A DNA stretch of 64,000 bases from Microtetraspora fusca (GTDB taxonomy: Bacteria; Actinomycetota; Actinomycetes; Streptosporangiales; Streptosporangiaceae), in assembly GCF_001570365.1 (NCBI RefSeq), contig NZ_BBYK01000050.1, forward strand, positions 1-64,000. Direction: 5' to 3'. This document shows, one piece after another, positions 25,815 to 34,068 of this stretch. The position numbers and the translations under genes are program-made. The stretch's first letter is position 1. Each line of letters starts with the position of its first letter. The notes under the pieces were generated by a model. The model saw nothing but the letters and a program-made list of their open reading frames with translations. It did no database searches and had not been told where the DNA came from.

Positions 25815-26175
25815 TGACCCCGTCCGGTCCCGGTGAGGCGGCACCGCCGACGGCGACGTCGGCGGTGAGCTCGACCACGGATCGTTCGTCGCCGCCTACG
25901 GAGGCCGGCGAGAAGGTCGTCCGGGCGGGGATCCGTGGAGCGGCCGTGGCCGGCGGCTCCTACGCCGGGGCCAGTATCGTGGCAGCCGCGCAGCCCCGGT
26001 GTCGTGCTCGCCGCCGTCTGCGGAGCCCGCGGGCGCCTACGTCGGCGGCGTCGTCGGCGGCCTGGCGGGCGACACGTTGATCGCAGGCTACGACAAGCTG
26101 CGCGGCCCGGCGATCAGCGTCGCCAAGTCGGTCGGCTCCGGAATCAAGAAGGGATGGCACCGTCTCTTTGGATGA
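25814..26175 (+). pseudogene. Doubly frameshifted gene for a small glycine-zipper protein
   Basis: The ATG at 25814 overlaps the PAP2 stop (TGATG). Its frame encodes a Ser/Thr/Pro-rich N-terminus and VVRAGIRGAAVAGGSYAGAS, then degenerates at a CCCC run near 25994-25997. Removing one C continues as GVVLAAVCGA, and removing a second C in the CCC run near 26026 continues as AYVGGVVGGLAGDTLIAGYD and ends SGIKKGWHRLFG at the TGA 26173-26175. The repaired protein would be about 119 aa, rich in small residues (GG repeats), with a possible membrane hairpin. Either the gene is dead or two bases are sequencing errors. Family is unknown. Confidence 0.6.
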
Positions 26176-26182
26176 GAGCAGC

Positions 26183-26566
26183 GTGGCAGTGGGGTACCCG
26201 CACGCGCCGGTGTGGGTGGTGCTCGTCACCGCCCTGCTGGCGATCATCGGGTTCGTCAACCACGTCCGGTTCGTCCGCGGCGGGCCGGAGAGCTCCTGGG
26301 CGTGCCGCTACTTCGACGAGGACAACGCGAAGGAGTGGCGCAACCTGCCCTTCGCCCAGCTACCCGGTGCGATCATGCTGTCCATGTGGGCGATCATGTC
26401 CGCCTACACCTGGGTCTCGGGGCAGGAGACGCTCGACGCCCTCATGGGCCTGTTCATCTTCGCCTCGCTGGTGTTCGGCGGGATCGCGGTGAAGCGGCTG
26501 TACCGGCCGCCGCGCCGCGCGAAACCGCGGTGGCTGGTCGAAGCGGAGACCCGCCACGACCACTGA
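26183..26566 (+). CDS. Small three-helix membrane protein, family not recognised
   Basis: This 127-aa protein has three hydrophobic segments: APVWVVLVTALLAIIGFV, then QLPGAIMLSMWAIMSAY, then LDALMGLFIFASLVFGGIA. A conserved-looking loop (ACRYFDEDNAKEWRNL) separates the first two, and the tail is basic. A TTG at 26168 is an alternative start that overlaps the preceding frameshifted gene; the GTG at 26183 has a GAGAG just upstream. The two genes and the PAP2 gene probably form one transcript. No function can be named. Confidence 0.65.
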   Translation: MAVGYPHAPVWVVLVTALLAIIGFVNHVRFVRGGPESSWACRYFDEDNAKEWRNLPFAQLPGAIMLSMWAIMSAYTWVSGQETLDALMGLFIFASLVFGGIAVKRLYRPPRRAKPRWLVEAETRHDH

Positions 26567-26872
26567 GAGCGTCCCACCGCCGGTGGCGTCCGCCGCCTGA
26601 CGCCCCGGCGAGGGATGGCGTGGCTGACCGGTGATTCGGTCTGTCATTCCAGCGTGGTACGGACGCCGAGGCCGAGCGGAATCGCACCGGCCGGCCCGGC
26701 AGCGCGCGGACGCGCCGGACAAGCCGCCCAGGCGCTGCCCGCCATGGCGGGATGGCGGCGGCACACCGCGCAGCCACCCGGTAAACCCCGGCCCGGGGTA
26801 GGACGTAACGGGCCTGGTGCTCGGGGGCGGCCGCACACACCTGGCGGACCGGGCCTGGAGTGGGCGCGGTTC
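26567..26872. other. Convergent intergenic region, nothing clear
   Basis: This 306-base stretch lies between converging transcripts. A small dyad CCACC-GCC-GGTGG at 26574-26586 could help termination after the membrane protein gene. I see no other feature. Confidence 0.4.
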
Positions 26873-27463
26873 CTACGCGGTCCTCGACATGCCTTTCGCC
26901 TGCCACGTGTCACGCAGTGTCTTCAAGGCACCGCCCCAGGCGAGGAGCTCGTCCAGCATGGCGGTGACCGTATCGGCGTGGTGGGCCGCTGGGGTAAGGA
27001 CGTGGAAGTTCTCGAAGTCCGTGGCCAGGGACAGCGCGATCTGGGTGCGTACGTCGGCGACGTGCAGTTCACCCATGATCAGGCGCAGGTGCTCCACAGC
27101 TCGGACACCTCCCGCACTGCCATAGCCGACGAAGGCGGCGGCTTTGTTGTTCCATTCGGCGTACAGGAAGTCGATGGCGTTCTTCAGTACGCCTGACGTC
27201 GAGTGGTTGTACTCGGGGGTGACGAACACGTACGCGTCAAAGGACGCGATCTTGTCGGCCCAGGCCCTGGTGTGCGCGTTGGCGTAGCGGCCCGTCGCCG
27301 GTGGCAGCGCCTCGTCCAGGTGCGGCAGGTGGAACTCCTTGAGGTCGACGATCTCGAACGAGGCGTCGTCCCGTCCGGCCGCCAGATCGTGAACCCAGCG
27401 TGCTACGGCCTCGCCGTTGCGTCCCGGGCGGGTGCTGCCGATGATGATGCCTACTTTGATCAT
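26873..27463 (-). CDS. NADPH-dependent FMN reductase
   Basis: This 196-aa flavodoxin-like enzyme has the FMN phosphate loop GSTRPGRNGE at residues 9-18 and the PEYNHSTSG motif that stacks on the flavin ring. Relatives reduce FMN, quinones or azo dyes with NADPH. It is the third gene of an operon after a quinone oxidoreductase and a DHA2 exporter (33 bases after the exporter stop), all probably repressed by the divergent TetR regulator. The context suggests detoxification of a quinone or related electrophile. Confidence 0.92.
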   Translation of the reverse strand: MIKVGIIIGSTRPGRNGEAVARWVHDLAAGRDDASFEIVDLKEFHLPHLDEALPPATGRYANAHTRAWADKIASFDAYVFVTPEYNHSTSGVLKNAIDFLYAEWNNKAAAFVGYGSAGGVRAVEHLRLIMGELHVADVRTQIALSLATDFENFHVLTPAAHHADTVTAMLDELLAWGGALKTLRDTWQAKGMSRTA

Positions 27464-27496
27464 GAATACGTCCTTGGTGGGTTCGACAAGTGCCGA

Positions 27497-28861
27497 TCAT
27501 TTGCGGCCGGGCAGGCTTGCGGCCATGACCAGGCCGGTCACGGTGAGGATGAACATCCAGGCGAGGGCTGGGGTGAAGCCGCCGGCCTGGAGGACGACGG
27601 CCATCAGCGCGGTGCCGGTGGCGGCGCCGATCCGTTGCACGATGGTGCTGGCGCTGGTGGCGTGCGGCATGGCGGCCGGGCGCAGGGTGCGGTAGACGGC
27701 GACGCTGACCGGCAGGCTGGCGACGCCGAATCCGACTCCGCGCAGGAGCAACGCCACGCTCAGCGGGAGGGTGCCGTTGCCGGGGGTGGCGAGGACGAAC
27801 GGAAGGGTGCCCACCGTGGCCGCGGCCATCCCGGCGAGAGCCAGCGGACGCGGCGGCAGACGGTCGGCGTACCGCCCGACCAGCAGGGACGCCAGTGCGA
27901 TACCGAGGGTTTGAGGGGCGAGCGCCAGCCCCGCGTCGAGCGCGGAGAGGCTATGCAGGCGCTGGTAGTACAGCGGCAGCAGGAACATCGGCCCCCAGTT
28001 CGTGACGCCGAGGACGAACATCATGACCGTCCCCGACCGGAAGGCGCGGTCGGCGAAGAGCCGCAGGTCGAGCAGGCTCGCCCCAGTCCGGCGGAGCGAG
28101 CGTGTGATGAACGCGGTCAGGAGCCCGGCCCCTGCCACCGCCGTCAGGGTCGCGGCCCCGATCCCGGCCTGCGTCCCCAGCCCGGTCAGCGCGTGCAGCA
28201 GGGCGACCACTCCGGCCGGCAGCAGGAGCAGCCCGACAAGGTCGAGACGACGTCCGTCGCGTTCCTCATCCGGGGGGAACCACCGCCACGTCATGGCCAG
28301 CGAGACCAGGACGAGCGGCACGTTGACGAGAAAGACCCAGCGCCAGCCCCAGGCGTCGATCAGCACGCCGCCCAGCACAGGCCCGGAGATCGGGGCGATC
28401 TGCCCGACGAAACCGACCTTGCCCATCACCCGGCCCAGGCGTTCCGGTCCCGCGGCCCGGGCCAGGACGAGCTGCGTCACGGGAAGGATCATGCCGCCGC
28501 CCAGCCCTTGCAGCGTCCGGAAGGCGATGAGCGAGCCCGTCGACCACGCGCCGCCGCACAGGAGCGACCCGAGCAGGAACAGCCCCAGGGCCGTCAGCCA
28601 CACGGCGCGGGCGCCGAAGCGGCCGACCGACCAGCCCACCAGCGGAATGACGGCGGTCATCGCCAGCACGTAGGAGGTGGTGACCCACTGGATCACCGTC
28701 ACCGGCGCGGCCAGGTCCCTGGCCAGCTCGTCCAGCGCCACCGCGACGATCGTGGTGTCCAGCAGCGCTGCCATCGCGCCCACCAGGACCGTCGCGGTCA
28801 GCGGCAGGAGCGCGCGGACGGTCGTGGCAGAGGAGGCCAGGCTTGCGCTCGGCGTGCTCAC
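27497..28861 (-). CDS. DHA2-family (14-TMS) MFS drug exporter
   Basis: This 454-aa membrane transporter is of the EmrB/QacA type, with helix 1 motif LDTTIVAVALDEL and motif C-like sequence GPVLGGVLIDAWGWRWVF in helix 5. It exports hydrophobic compounds by proton antiport. The GTG start at 28861 overlaps the stop of the quinone oxidoreductase gene (GTGA). An open frame continues to 29374 but lies over that gene. It belongs to the TetR-controlled detoxification operon. Confidence 0.93.
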   Translation of the reverse strand: MSTPSASLASSATTVRALLPLTATVLVGAMAALLDTTIVAVALDELARDLAAPVTVIQWVTTSYVLAMTAVIPLVGWSVGRFGARAVWLTALGLFLLGSLLCGGAWSTGSLIAFRTLQGLGGGMILPVTQLVLARAAGPERLGRVMGKVGFVGQIAPISGPVLGGVLIDAWGWRWVFLVNVPLVLVSLAMTWRWFPPDEERDGRRLDLVGLLLLPAGVVALLHALTGLGTQAGIGAATLTAVAGAGLLTAFITRSLRRTGASLLDLRLFADRAFRSGTVMMFVLGVTNWGPMFLLPLYYQRLHSLSALDAGLALAPQTLGIALASLLVGRYADRLPPRPLALAGMAAATVGTLPFVLATPGNGTLPLSVALLLRGVGFGVASLPVSVAVYRTLRPAAMPHATSASTIVQRIGAATGTALMAVVLQAGGFTPALAWMFILTVTGLVMAASLPGRK

Positions 28862-29805
28862 GGGATCAGCAGGGTCTTGCCGATCGTGGCGCGGGCTTCG
28901 ATCGCCCGGTGCGCCTCGGCGGCCTCGGACAGAGGGTAGGTCTGGCCGACGACCGGGCGCAGCCGACCGGCCGCGGCGTGCGCGAGCGCCTCCTCGGCCA
29001 GCGCCCGGATCTCGGCCGGAGCGGGCACGCCACCGTCGGGGACGACCGTCACATGAGTGGCCGGCTCCGTCCAGGAGCCGGAGGCCATGCCGTACACACT
29101 GGCCCGGCCGCCGGGCCGCACGGCGCGCATGCCCTGCGCGCCCACGATGCCGCCGACTCCGTCGAAGACGAGATCGACGCCTCCGCTCATCTCGGCGACC
29201 TCGCGTTCCCACCCCGGCGTGGAGTAGTCCACGTAAGCGAGAGCACCCAGCGAGGTGACCAACGCCTCCTTGCCCGGACCGCGGGCGGCGCCGACCACCT
29301 TCGCCCCCGAGGCGGCGGCCAGCTGGACCAGCAGACTGCCGACACCACCGGCGGCCGCCTCCACCAGCACCCACTCGCCCGGACGCACCTCGGCCTGCCG
29401 GTGCAGGAGCACCGCTGTCCGCCCATCGGCCAGCAGCGCCACCGCATCCCGTAGCGTCACCTCCGCCGGGACGGGGACGAGGTCCTGCGCCCGGGCCACG
29501 GCCAGCTCCGCATAGCCGCCGGTGCCGCCTGTCGTGGTCACCACGGTCTGTCCGACCAGCGCGGCATCCGCCCCCGGGCCGACAGCCGAGACGCGCCCGC
29601 CCACCCCGTTTCCGGGGATGCGCGGAAGCGGTGGCCGCTGGTGGGCCGCGGGACCGCGACCGGCCCGCACCTGGGTCTCGACGTACGTGATCCCGGCATA
29701 GTCCACCGCCACGAGCACCTGCCCCGGCCCCGGCACCGGGTCTTCGACCTCCCGGATGCGCAGCACCTCCGGCCCGCCGAAGCGGTCCATGACCACAGCA
29801 TGCAT
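28858..29805 (-). CDS. MDR-type NADPH:quinone oxidoreductase
   Basis: This 315-aa medium-chain dehydrogenase/reductase lacks the structural zinc site. The N-terminal catalytic domain starts MHAVVMDRFGGPEVL and the Rossmann domain carries AAAGGVGSLLVQLAAASGAKV. Such enzymes reduce quinones or 2-enals with NADPH. The ATG at 29805 follows GAGGAGG. It heads an operon with a DHA2 exporter and an FMN reductase, and faces a TetR gene across a promoter with two matching operators. Confidence 0.92.
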   Translation of the reverse strand: MHAVVMDRFGGPEVLRIREVEDPVPGPGQVLVAVDYAGITYVETQVRAGRGPAAHQRPPLPRIPGNGVGGRVSAVGPGADAALVGQTVVTTTGGTGGYAELAVARAQDLVPVPAEVTLRDAVALLADGRTAVLLHRQAEVRPGEWVLVEAAAGGVGSLLVQLAAASGAKVVGAARGPGKEALVTSLGALAYVDYSTPGWEREVAEMSGGVDLVFDGVGGIVGAQGMRAVRPGGRASVYGMASGSWTEPATHVTVVPDGGVPAPAEIRALAEEALAHAAAGRLRPVVGQTYPLSEAAEAHRAIEARATIGKTLLIP

Positions 29806-29821
29806 GACTGCCTCCTCAATA

Positions 29822-29872
29822 GGAGCAAAATGCTCCGATTGGAAGGACCTTATAACCGGAGTAATTCGCTCC
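29822..29872. promoter_or_regulatory. Twin TetR operators between tetR and quinone operon
   Basis: GGAGCAAAATGCTCC (29822-29836) and GGAGTAATTCGCTCC (29858-29872) match at 11 of 15 positions, each with GGAG...CTCC dyad ends, centres 36 bp apart. One flanks each divergent start, so the TetR regulator likely represses both directions. Confidence 0.78.
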
Positions 29873-29894
29873 GCAAGTTCGGTATGCTGCCGAC

Positions 29895-30593
29895 ATGACC
29901 GAATCCAAGCGCCGCGGTCCCCGGCAGGCGGAAGCCGAGCGCAACGACCGGGCCCTCCTGCGGGCGGCGCGCCAGGTGCTGGCGGCCGACGGGGGACACG
30001 CTTCGGTCGCAGCCATCGCAGCGGCCGCCGGGGTCGGCATAGGCAGCCTCTACCGCCGCTACCGCACGAAGGAGGAGCTCTTCCAGCGGCTGGCCGAACT
30101 GTCCCTCGACAACTGGAATCAAGCCGCCGAACGAGGTCTCGCCGAGGACGATCCATGGGAAGGGCTGGCCTCCTTCATCGTCACCTGCGCCGAGTTCGGC
30201 CAAGGTTCGCTCGCCCCGATCGCCGGCACCATCGAGGTCACCAAGGAGATGCGGGCCAAGTCCGACCGCTCGGATGAACTGCTCGCCGCGCTCGTCGCGC
30301 GCGCCCACCAGGCCCGCGTGCTCAGGCCGGACGTCACTGCCGTCGACATCTCGCTGCTGATCGAGCAGTTCGGCAGATCGCCCGCCCTGGACCAGCTGCG
30401 CAAGCAGGGCCGCGAGGACCTCATCCAAGCCGCCGCCGACGCTCACAAGCGCGTTCTCGCCATCGCCGTGGACGGCCTGCGCGCCTGCCACTCGCGTCCG
30501 CTACCCGGCAACCCGCCCACTGACCAGCTCTTCACCGAACGCTGGGCACACGAAACCGGCCAATCACGCCGCGCGTCATCGACGAGCGCCTGA
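29895..30593 (+). CDS. TetR-family repressor
   Basis: This 232-aa regulator has the TetR helix-turn-helix around residues 20-65 (AAIAAAAGVGIGSLYRRYRTKEELF). The C-terminal helical ligand domain is complete and ends in a polar tail. The operator pair lies immediately upstream and the divergent operon encodes quinone reduction and efflux, so its ligand is probably a quinone-like or lipophilic xenobiotic. The ATG at 29895 is a few bases after the second operator, consistent with autorepression. Confidence 0.92.
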   Translation: MTESKRRGPRQAEAERNDRALLRAARQVLAADGGHASVAAIAAAAGVGIGSLYRRYRTKEELFQRLAELSLDNWNQAAERGLAEDDPWEGLASFIVTCAEFGQGSLAPIAGTIEVTKEMRAKSDRSDELLAALVARAHQARVLRPDVTAVDISLLIEQFGRSPALDQLRKQGREDLIQAAADAHKRVLAIAVDGLRACHSRPLPGNPPTDQLFTERWAHETGQSRRASSTSA

Positions 30594-30656
30594 TCGCTTC
30601 CCAGGTCTCGATCCAGCGACCAACCCGTGATCAACGATTCCCGGCCGGCGGTCACC

Positions 30657-30815
30657 TCAGCTGGGCCCACGCCGGGGAGTGCGGGGTTCTGGCCGGTCGG
30701 CCACCCAGCGCAGCAGCCGGAACGCTCGCTCGCACACCGTCGTCGAGCCGAAGAGTGCGGCCCACACGACCGAGACCACGAGCGTGACCTCTATGAGAGC
30801 GAGGGCAAAGTCCAT
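30657..30815 (-). CDS. Possible 52-aa single-pass membrane protein
   Basis: The frame encodes one clear membrane segment (ALALIEVTLVVSVVWAALFG) followed by a basic tail ending PRTPRRGPS. The start ATG at 30815 follows a GTG codon and has only a weak G-rich region upstream. No family is recognised. The strong hydrophobic helix followed by positive charges (VCERAFRLLRW) makes it more plausible than a random frame. Confidence 0.4.
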   Translation of the reverse strand: MDFALALIEVTLVVSVVWAALFGSTTVCERAFRLLRWVADRPEPRTPRRGPS

Positions 30816-31175
30816 CACGGGGTGCGCCCACCCGCCCAGGATGGGCCGCCGAGGCTGGCGGCGCTGAGCTGAGCCGACGAGCGTGACGAAACCCCGACAG
30901 CGACGCAGCTTGGCCCTGAACCCGGGGAATGCGAGGGATGCGGCGGCCTCCTCCAGCGCACCAGCACCGGCCGCCGGGCCCGCTTCTGCTCTCAGGCATG
31001 CCGCCAGCGCGGCTACGGATCCGCAGCGCGCCGGCGACCGCCACCGCGCCGGCGCACCACCTGGCCGAGCAGGTCGCCACCTCCGCACGACGAGCCGTCG
31101 ACACCATCATCGCCCGCACCGACGCCGGTCCCGACCTCTGCCGAGCATGTGCCGCGCTCGCCGACCTGGCCGCCA
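30816..31175 (+). other. Region with a possible truncated gene fragment
   Basis: This 360-base stretch has a + strand frame (from about 31000) that reads AEQVATSARRAVDTIIARTD, then CRACAALADLAAMRGRC. It looks protein-like (helical, amphipathic) and ends just where the IS630 remnant begins, so an older gene may have been cut there. There is no start signal I can defend. Confidence 0.3.
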
Positions 31176-32078
31176 TGCGCGGGCGTTGCGCCAGCGCACG
31201 TAGGCACCGATCGCCGCGTTCTGCTCGTCATGACTGCGATGGTCGGTGCCGTTCAGCGCGTAGTAGCGCAGCGCGGCGAACTCCGACTCGATCCAGTTCA
31301 ACCAGGAACCGTAGGTCGGCAGGAACACCAGCTCAACATCATTGCCGACTGCACAGGCGCGGACCGGGGGGTGTTTGTGGGGCGAGTGGTTGTCGGCGAT
31401 CACATACAGCTTCTCGCCGGGCCAGCGAGCCCGCAGCGTCTTGAGGAACGACAACACCTCCCGCCAGCGCTTGCGCAGGCGGATCCGGTAATACAGCTTG
31501 CCGGTGGCCAGATCGAGCGCGGCGATCATGTGCATGACGCCGTTGTAGCGGTGGTAGGTGGCCCGCAGCCGGGCCGGCGAACCCGCCGGCCGCCACCGCT
31601 TGCCCTTTCGAGGCATCAGGTTCAACGGCCCGAACTCATCAAGACAGATCACCCGCCCATCGCCGGGCAGGTGATCGTAGAGGTCCAGGACGCGCTGCAT
31701 CTTGGCGATGAAGTGCGGGTCGGTGGAGGACTTCCACGTCGTGGTGGTCTGCCAGGTCACCCCGCCTTTGCGGAGGATCCGCCGCAGGTGCTCACGGCTG
31801 ATCGCCGCCACCACCCCGCGGGTGATGAGGTGCTCGGCCAGGGTGCGCAGACTCCAGGTGGAGTGTCCGGTGATGCCCCATTCGGCGGGGACCGTCTTGG
31901 CGATCAGGCAGATGTGCTCACGCACTTCAGGACTGATCGACGGTGGACGGCCCCCGTTCCATTTTGGGTCCAGCGCGTCGAACCCCTTCTCGTTGACGGC
32001 GTGGATGACATCACGCACGTAGTCGTCGCTGACCTGCATCAAAAGGTAATGTCCGGGCGCCTGGGAGGAGCGGAGCAC
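31176..32078 (-). mobile_element. IS630-family transposase remnant, truncated at both ends
   Basis: The minus-strand frame encodes the transposase core: QVSDDYVRDVIHAVNEKGFD, the GGRPPSISPEVRE linker, and the DDE residues in CLDEFGP, ADNHSPHKH and SWLNWIESEFAALR. The normal N-terminal helix-turn-helix is missing before about residue 80 of the frame (32042-32078), where the protein reads LVLRSSQAPGHYLL and then departs from the family. The C-terminus departs after YVRWRNARA, where full-length members continue with about 25 more residues. I find no terminal inverted repeats. The element cannot be active. Confidence 0.8.
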
Positions 32079-32199
32079 CAGCGCGGCGAGGCCGACCGCG
32101 GCCAGGGTGGCGTGCGCGCAGAGGCATCCGTGTTCAGGAACCTGACGGGGCCTGACGGAGAAGGCGTGAAGGGAAATCGGCTCCGCGGCGGAGTACAGG

Positions 32200-32211
32200 G
32201 TGTGATCACAC
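32200..32211. promoter_or_regulatory. Perfect palindrome upstream of ECF sigma gene
   Basis: GTGTGATCACAC is a perfect 12-bp palindrome, 70 bases upstream of the sigma-factor GTG and between it and the IS remnant. It is a candidate regulator site for the sigma operon. Confidence 0.45.
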
Positions 32212-32281
32212 TGAAGGGGCGCCCCCTGCCCGACGGCACGAGTAGACGCGGCCCCGGTCGCCGGACGGACGAGGAGGGCCC

Positions 32282-32881
32282 GTGACATCGGAGAGAGACG
32301 GGCTGTCCGCCGTGATCGACGACGCGGCCCTGATCGCGCAGTCCCGCCGCCGTCCCGACCGTTTCGCGGAGCTGTACGACCGATATTTCCGGGAAATATA
32401 CGCCTACATCAGCGGGCGGCTGGGCGGCCAGATCGCCGACGATCTGGCCGCCGAGGTCTTCCTCGTCGCCTTTCGCAAACGGGACAGCTTCGACCCGGCG
32501 CGCGGATCCGTACGGCCCTGGCTGTACGGCATCGCCACCAATCTCGTGGCGCAGCACCGCAGGAGCGAGACGCGGAGGCTGGAGGCGCTCCGGCGGACAC
32601 CGCGGGACACCACCGCGGAGCACGGCCACGAGGACCTGGTCGCCACCCGGGTGACCGCGGCGAGCGCACAGGGACAGCTCGCGGCGGCCATCGGCGACCT
32701 TCCGGACGGCGACCGCGACGTGCTGGTGCTCGTCGCGCTCGCCGAGCTGACCTACGAGGAGGTGGCCCAGGCGCTGGACATCCCCTTCGGGACGGTCGGG
32801 TCCCGGCTCAACCGGGTCCGCAGAAAGCTTCGGGCCCGCTTCGGCGACGTCAACCCCATGCTCGGAGAGACCCATGGATGA
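32282..32881 (+). CDS. ECF sigma factor (RpoE-type)
   Basis: This 199-aa sigma factor has region 2 (residues 22-90, with DDLAAEVFLVAFRK) and region 4 (residues 130-190, with LAELTYEEVAQALDIPFGTV). The GTG start at 32282 follows GAGGAGGG. Its stop overlaps the start of the next gene by 8 bases, so the partner is made in step with it. The signal is unknown. The IS remnant lies close upstream and may have changed its promoter. Confidence 0.93.
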   Translation: MTSERDGLSAVIDDAALIAQSRRRPDRFAELYDRYFREIYAYISGRLGGQIADDLAAEVFLVAFRKRDSFDPARGSVRPWLYGIATNLVAQHRRSETRRLEALRRTPRDTTAEHGHEDLVATRVTAASAQGQLAAAIGDLPDGDRDVLVLVALAELTYEEVAQALDIPFGTVGSRLNRVRRKLRARFGDVNPMLGETHG

Positions 32882-34040
32882 CCTGACGAATGTCCGCGAC
32901 CTGCTGTCCGCGTCCCCGCCGAGCGAGGAGGTCGTGGAAGCCGGCCGCGCCCGGCTGCTGGCCGCCCTCGGCGACGCCCCGGCGCCTGCCCGGGTACGCC
33001 GCACAGGGCTCAGAACCGCCAGATGGACGGCCCTGGCCGCCGGGCTCCTCGGCGTCGCCGCCGCGGCCGCCGTGGTGATCGCCTCAGGGGTGTCCCCACA
33101 GCACCTCCGGCCGCCGATCACCGCCACCGCCCCGGCCGAGCGGCTGTCGGCCCGGCAGATCCTCCTGACCGCCGCGAACGCGATCAGGAACACGGCGGAC
33201 GGCGACCACTGGGTGCAGCGCATCCGCCGGGGCAGCCTGGAGAAGGACCCCACCGGCCGCTACACGCTGCTCCTGACGTACTCCTTCGAGATGTGGGTTC
33301 CCCGGGCGGCGGACAAGCCCACCTGGGTGATCACGCGGTATCTCGGCGCGGCGCCCGCGACGCCGGCGGACGAGGAGGCGTGGCGCGCCGCCGGAGCGCC
33401 GACGGTCTGGACGTACCCTTCCGAAGAGATCGTGAAGGGGGGAAAGACCGTCAGGACCCCGAGCGAGGAGTACCGGGCCGAGCCGGGCGAACCACAGGCG
33501 TATCAGTGGCCCAGCGGCGGCTCGGTCGGGCGTCTCCTGCCCACCACCCCGATGACGCTGGCCGATTTGGAGAAGCTGCCGACGACCGGCGAGAAGCTCC
33601 GCGCCTACCTGGAGCCCCTCGTAGCGAAGGAGATCAAGCGGACGAACGACGCCGACCCCGACATCGGCCAGTACCTGTTCGACATCGGCACGAACCTCGT
33701 CACCAATACCCCGATCTCGCCGGAGGTCACGTCCGCCGTCTACGAGATGCTCGCCTCGTTGCCCGGGGTGACGGCGACGGGCGAGGTCGTGGACCCGCTG
33801 GGCCGTACCGGTCAGGCCATCACCCGGATCGAGAAGGGAGTGCCGAGGAAGGAGCGGCTGGTGATCGATCCCGGCTCCGGGAAGCCGCTCTCGTTCGATC
33901 TGGTCGCCGGCACGACCACCGACGAGCAGCGGGCGGGGGACGTCTTCTCCTTCCGTGCGATCGAGCAGACCGGCTGGAGGGACGGAGAGCCCGACCTGCC
34001 GGCCAAGCGGACCAGACTCCGCGCCCCCCTGTACTTCTGA
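32874..34040 (+). CDS. CU044_5270-type membrane partner of the ECF sigma factor
   Basis: This 388-aa protein starts with a short cytoplasmic segment (about 46 residues), has one membrane helix (TALAAGLLGVAAAAAVVIA, near 52-70), and a large extracellular domain rich in Asp, Thr and Pro. The type regularly pairs with ECF sigma factors in actinomycetes and sits where an anti-sigma factor would be. No zinc anti-sigma motif (HxxxCxxC) is present. An anti-sigma or sensor role is inferred from the gene pair only. Confidence 0.8.
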   Translation: MDDLTNVRDLLSASPPSEEVVEAGRARLLAALGDAPAPARVRRTGLRTARWTALAAGLLGVAAAAAVVIASGVSPQHLRPPITATAPAERLSARQILLTAANAIRNTADGDHWVQRIRRGSLEKDPTGRYTLLLTYSFEMWVPRAADKPTWVITRYLGAAPATPADEEAWRAAGAPTVWTYPSEEIVKGGKTVRTPSEEYRAEPGEPQAYQWPSGGSVGRLLPTTPMTLADLEKLPTTGEKLRAYLEPLVAKEIKRTNDADPDIGQYLFDIGTNLVTNTPISPEVTSAVYEMLASLPGVTATGEVVDPLGRTGQAITRIEKGVPRKERLVIDPGSGKPLSFDLVAGTTTDEQRAGDVFSFRAIEQTGWRDGEPDLPAKRTRLRAPLYF

Positions 34041-34068
34041 TCGTCCCGGGGCTTCGTGGCCGCCGGAC

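Noticed and set aside
31176-32078. Active IS630 element
   Set aside because: Both ends of the transposase are missing and no terminal inverted repeats or TA duplication could be found.
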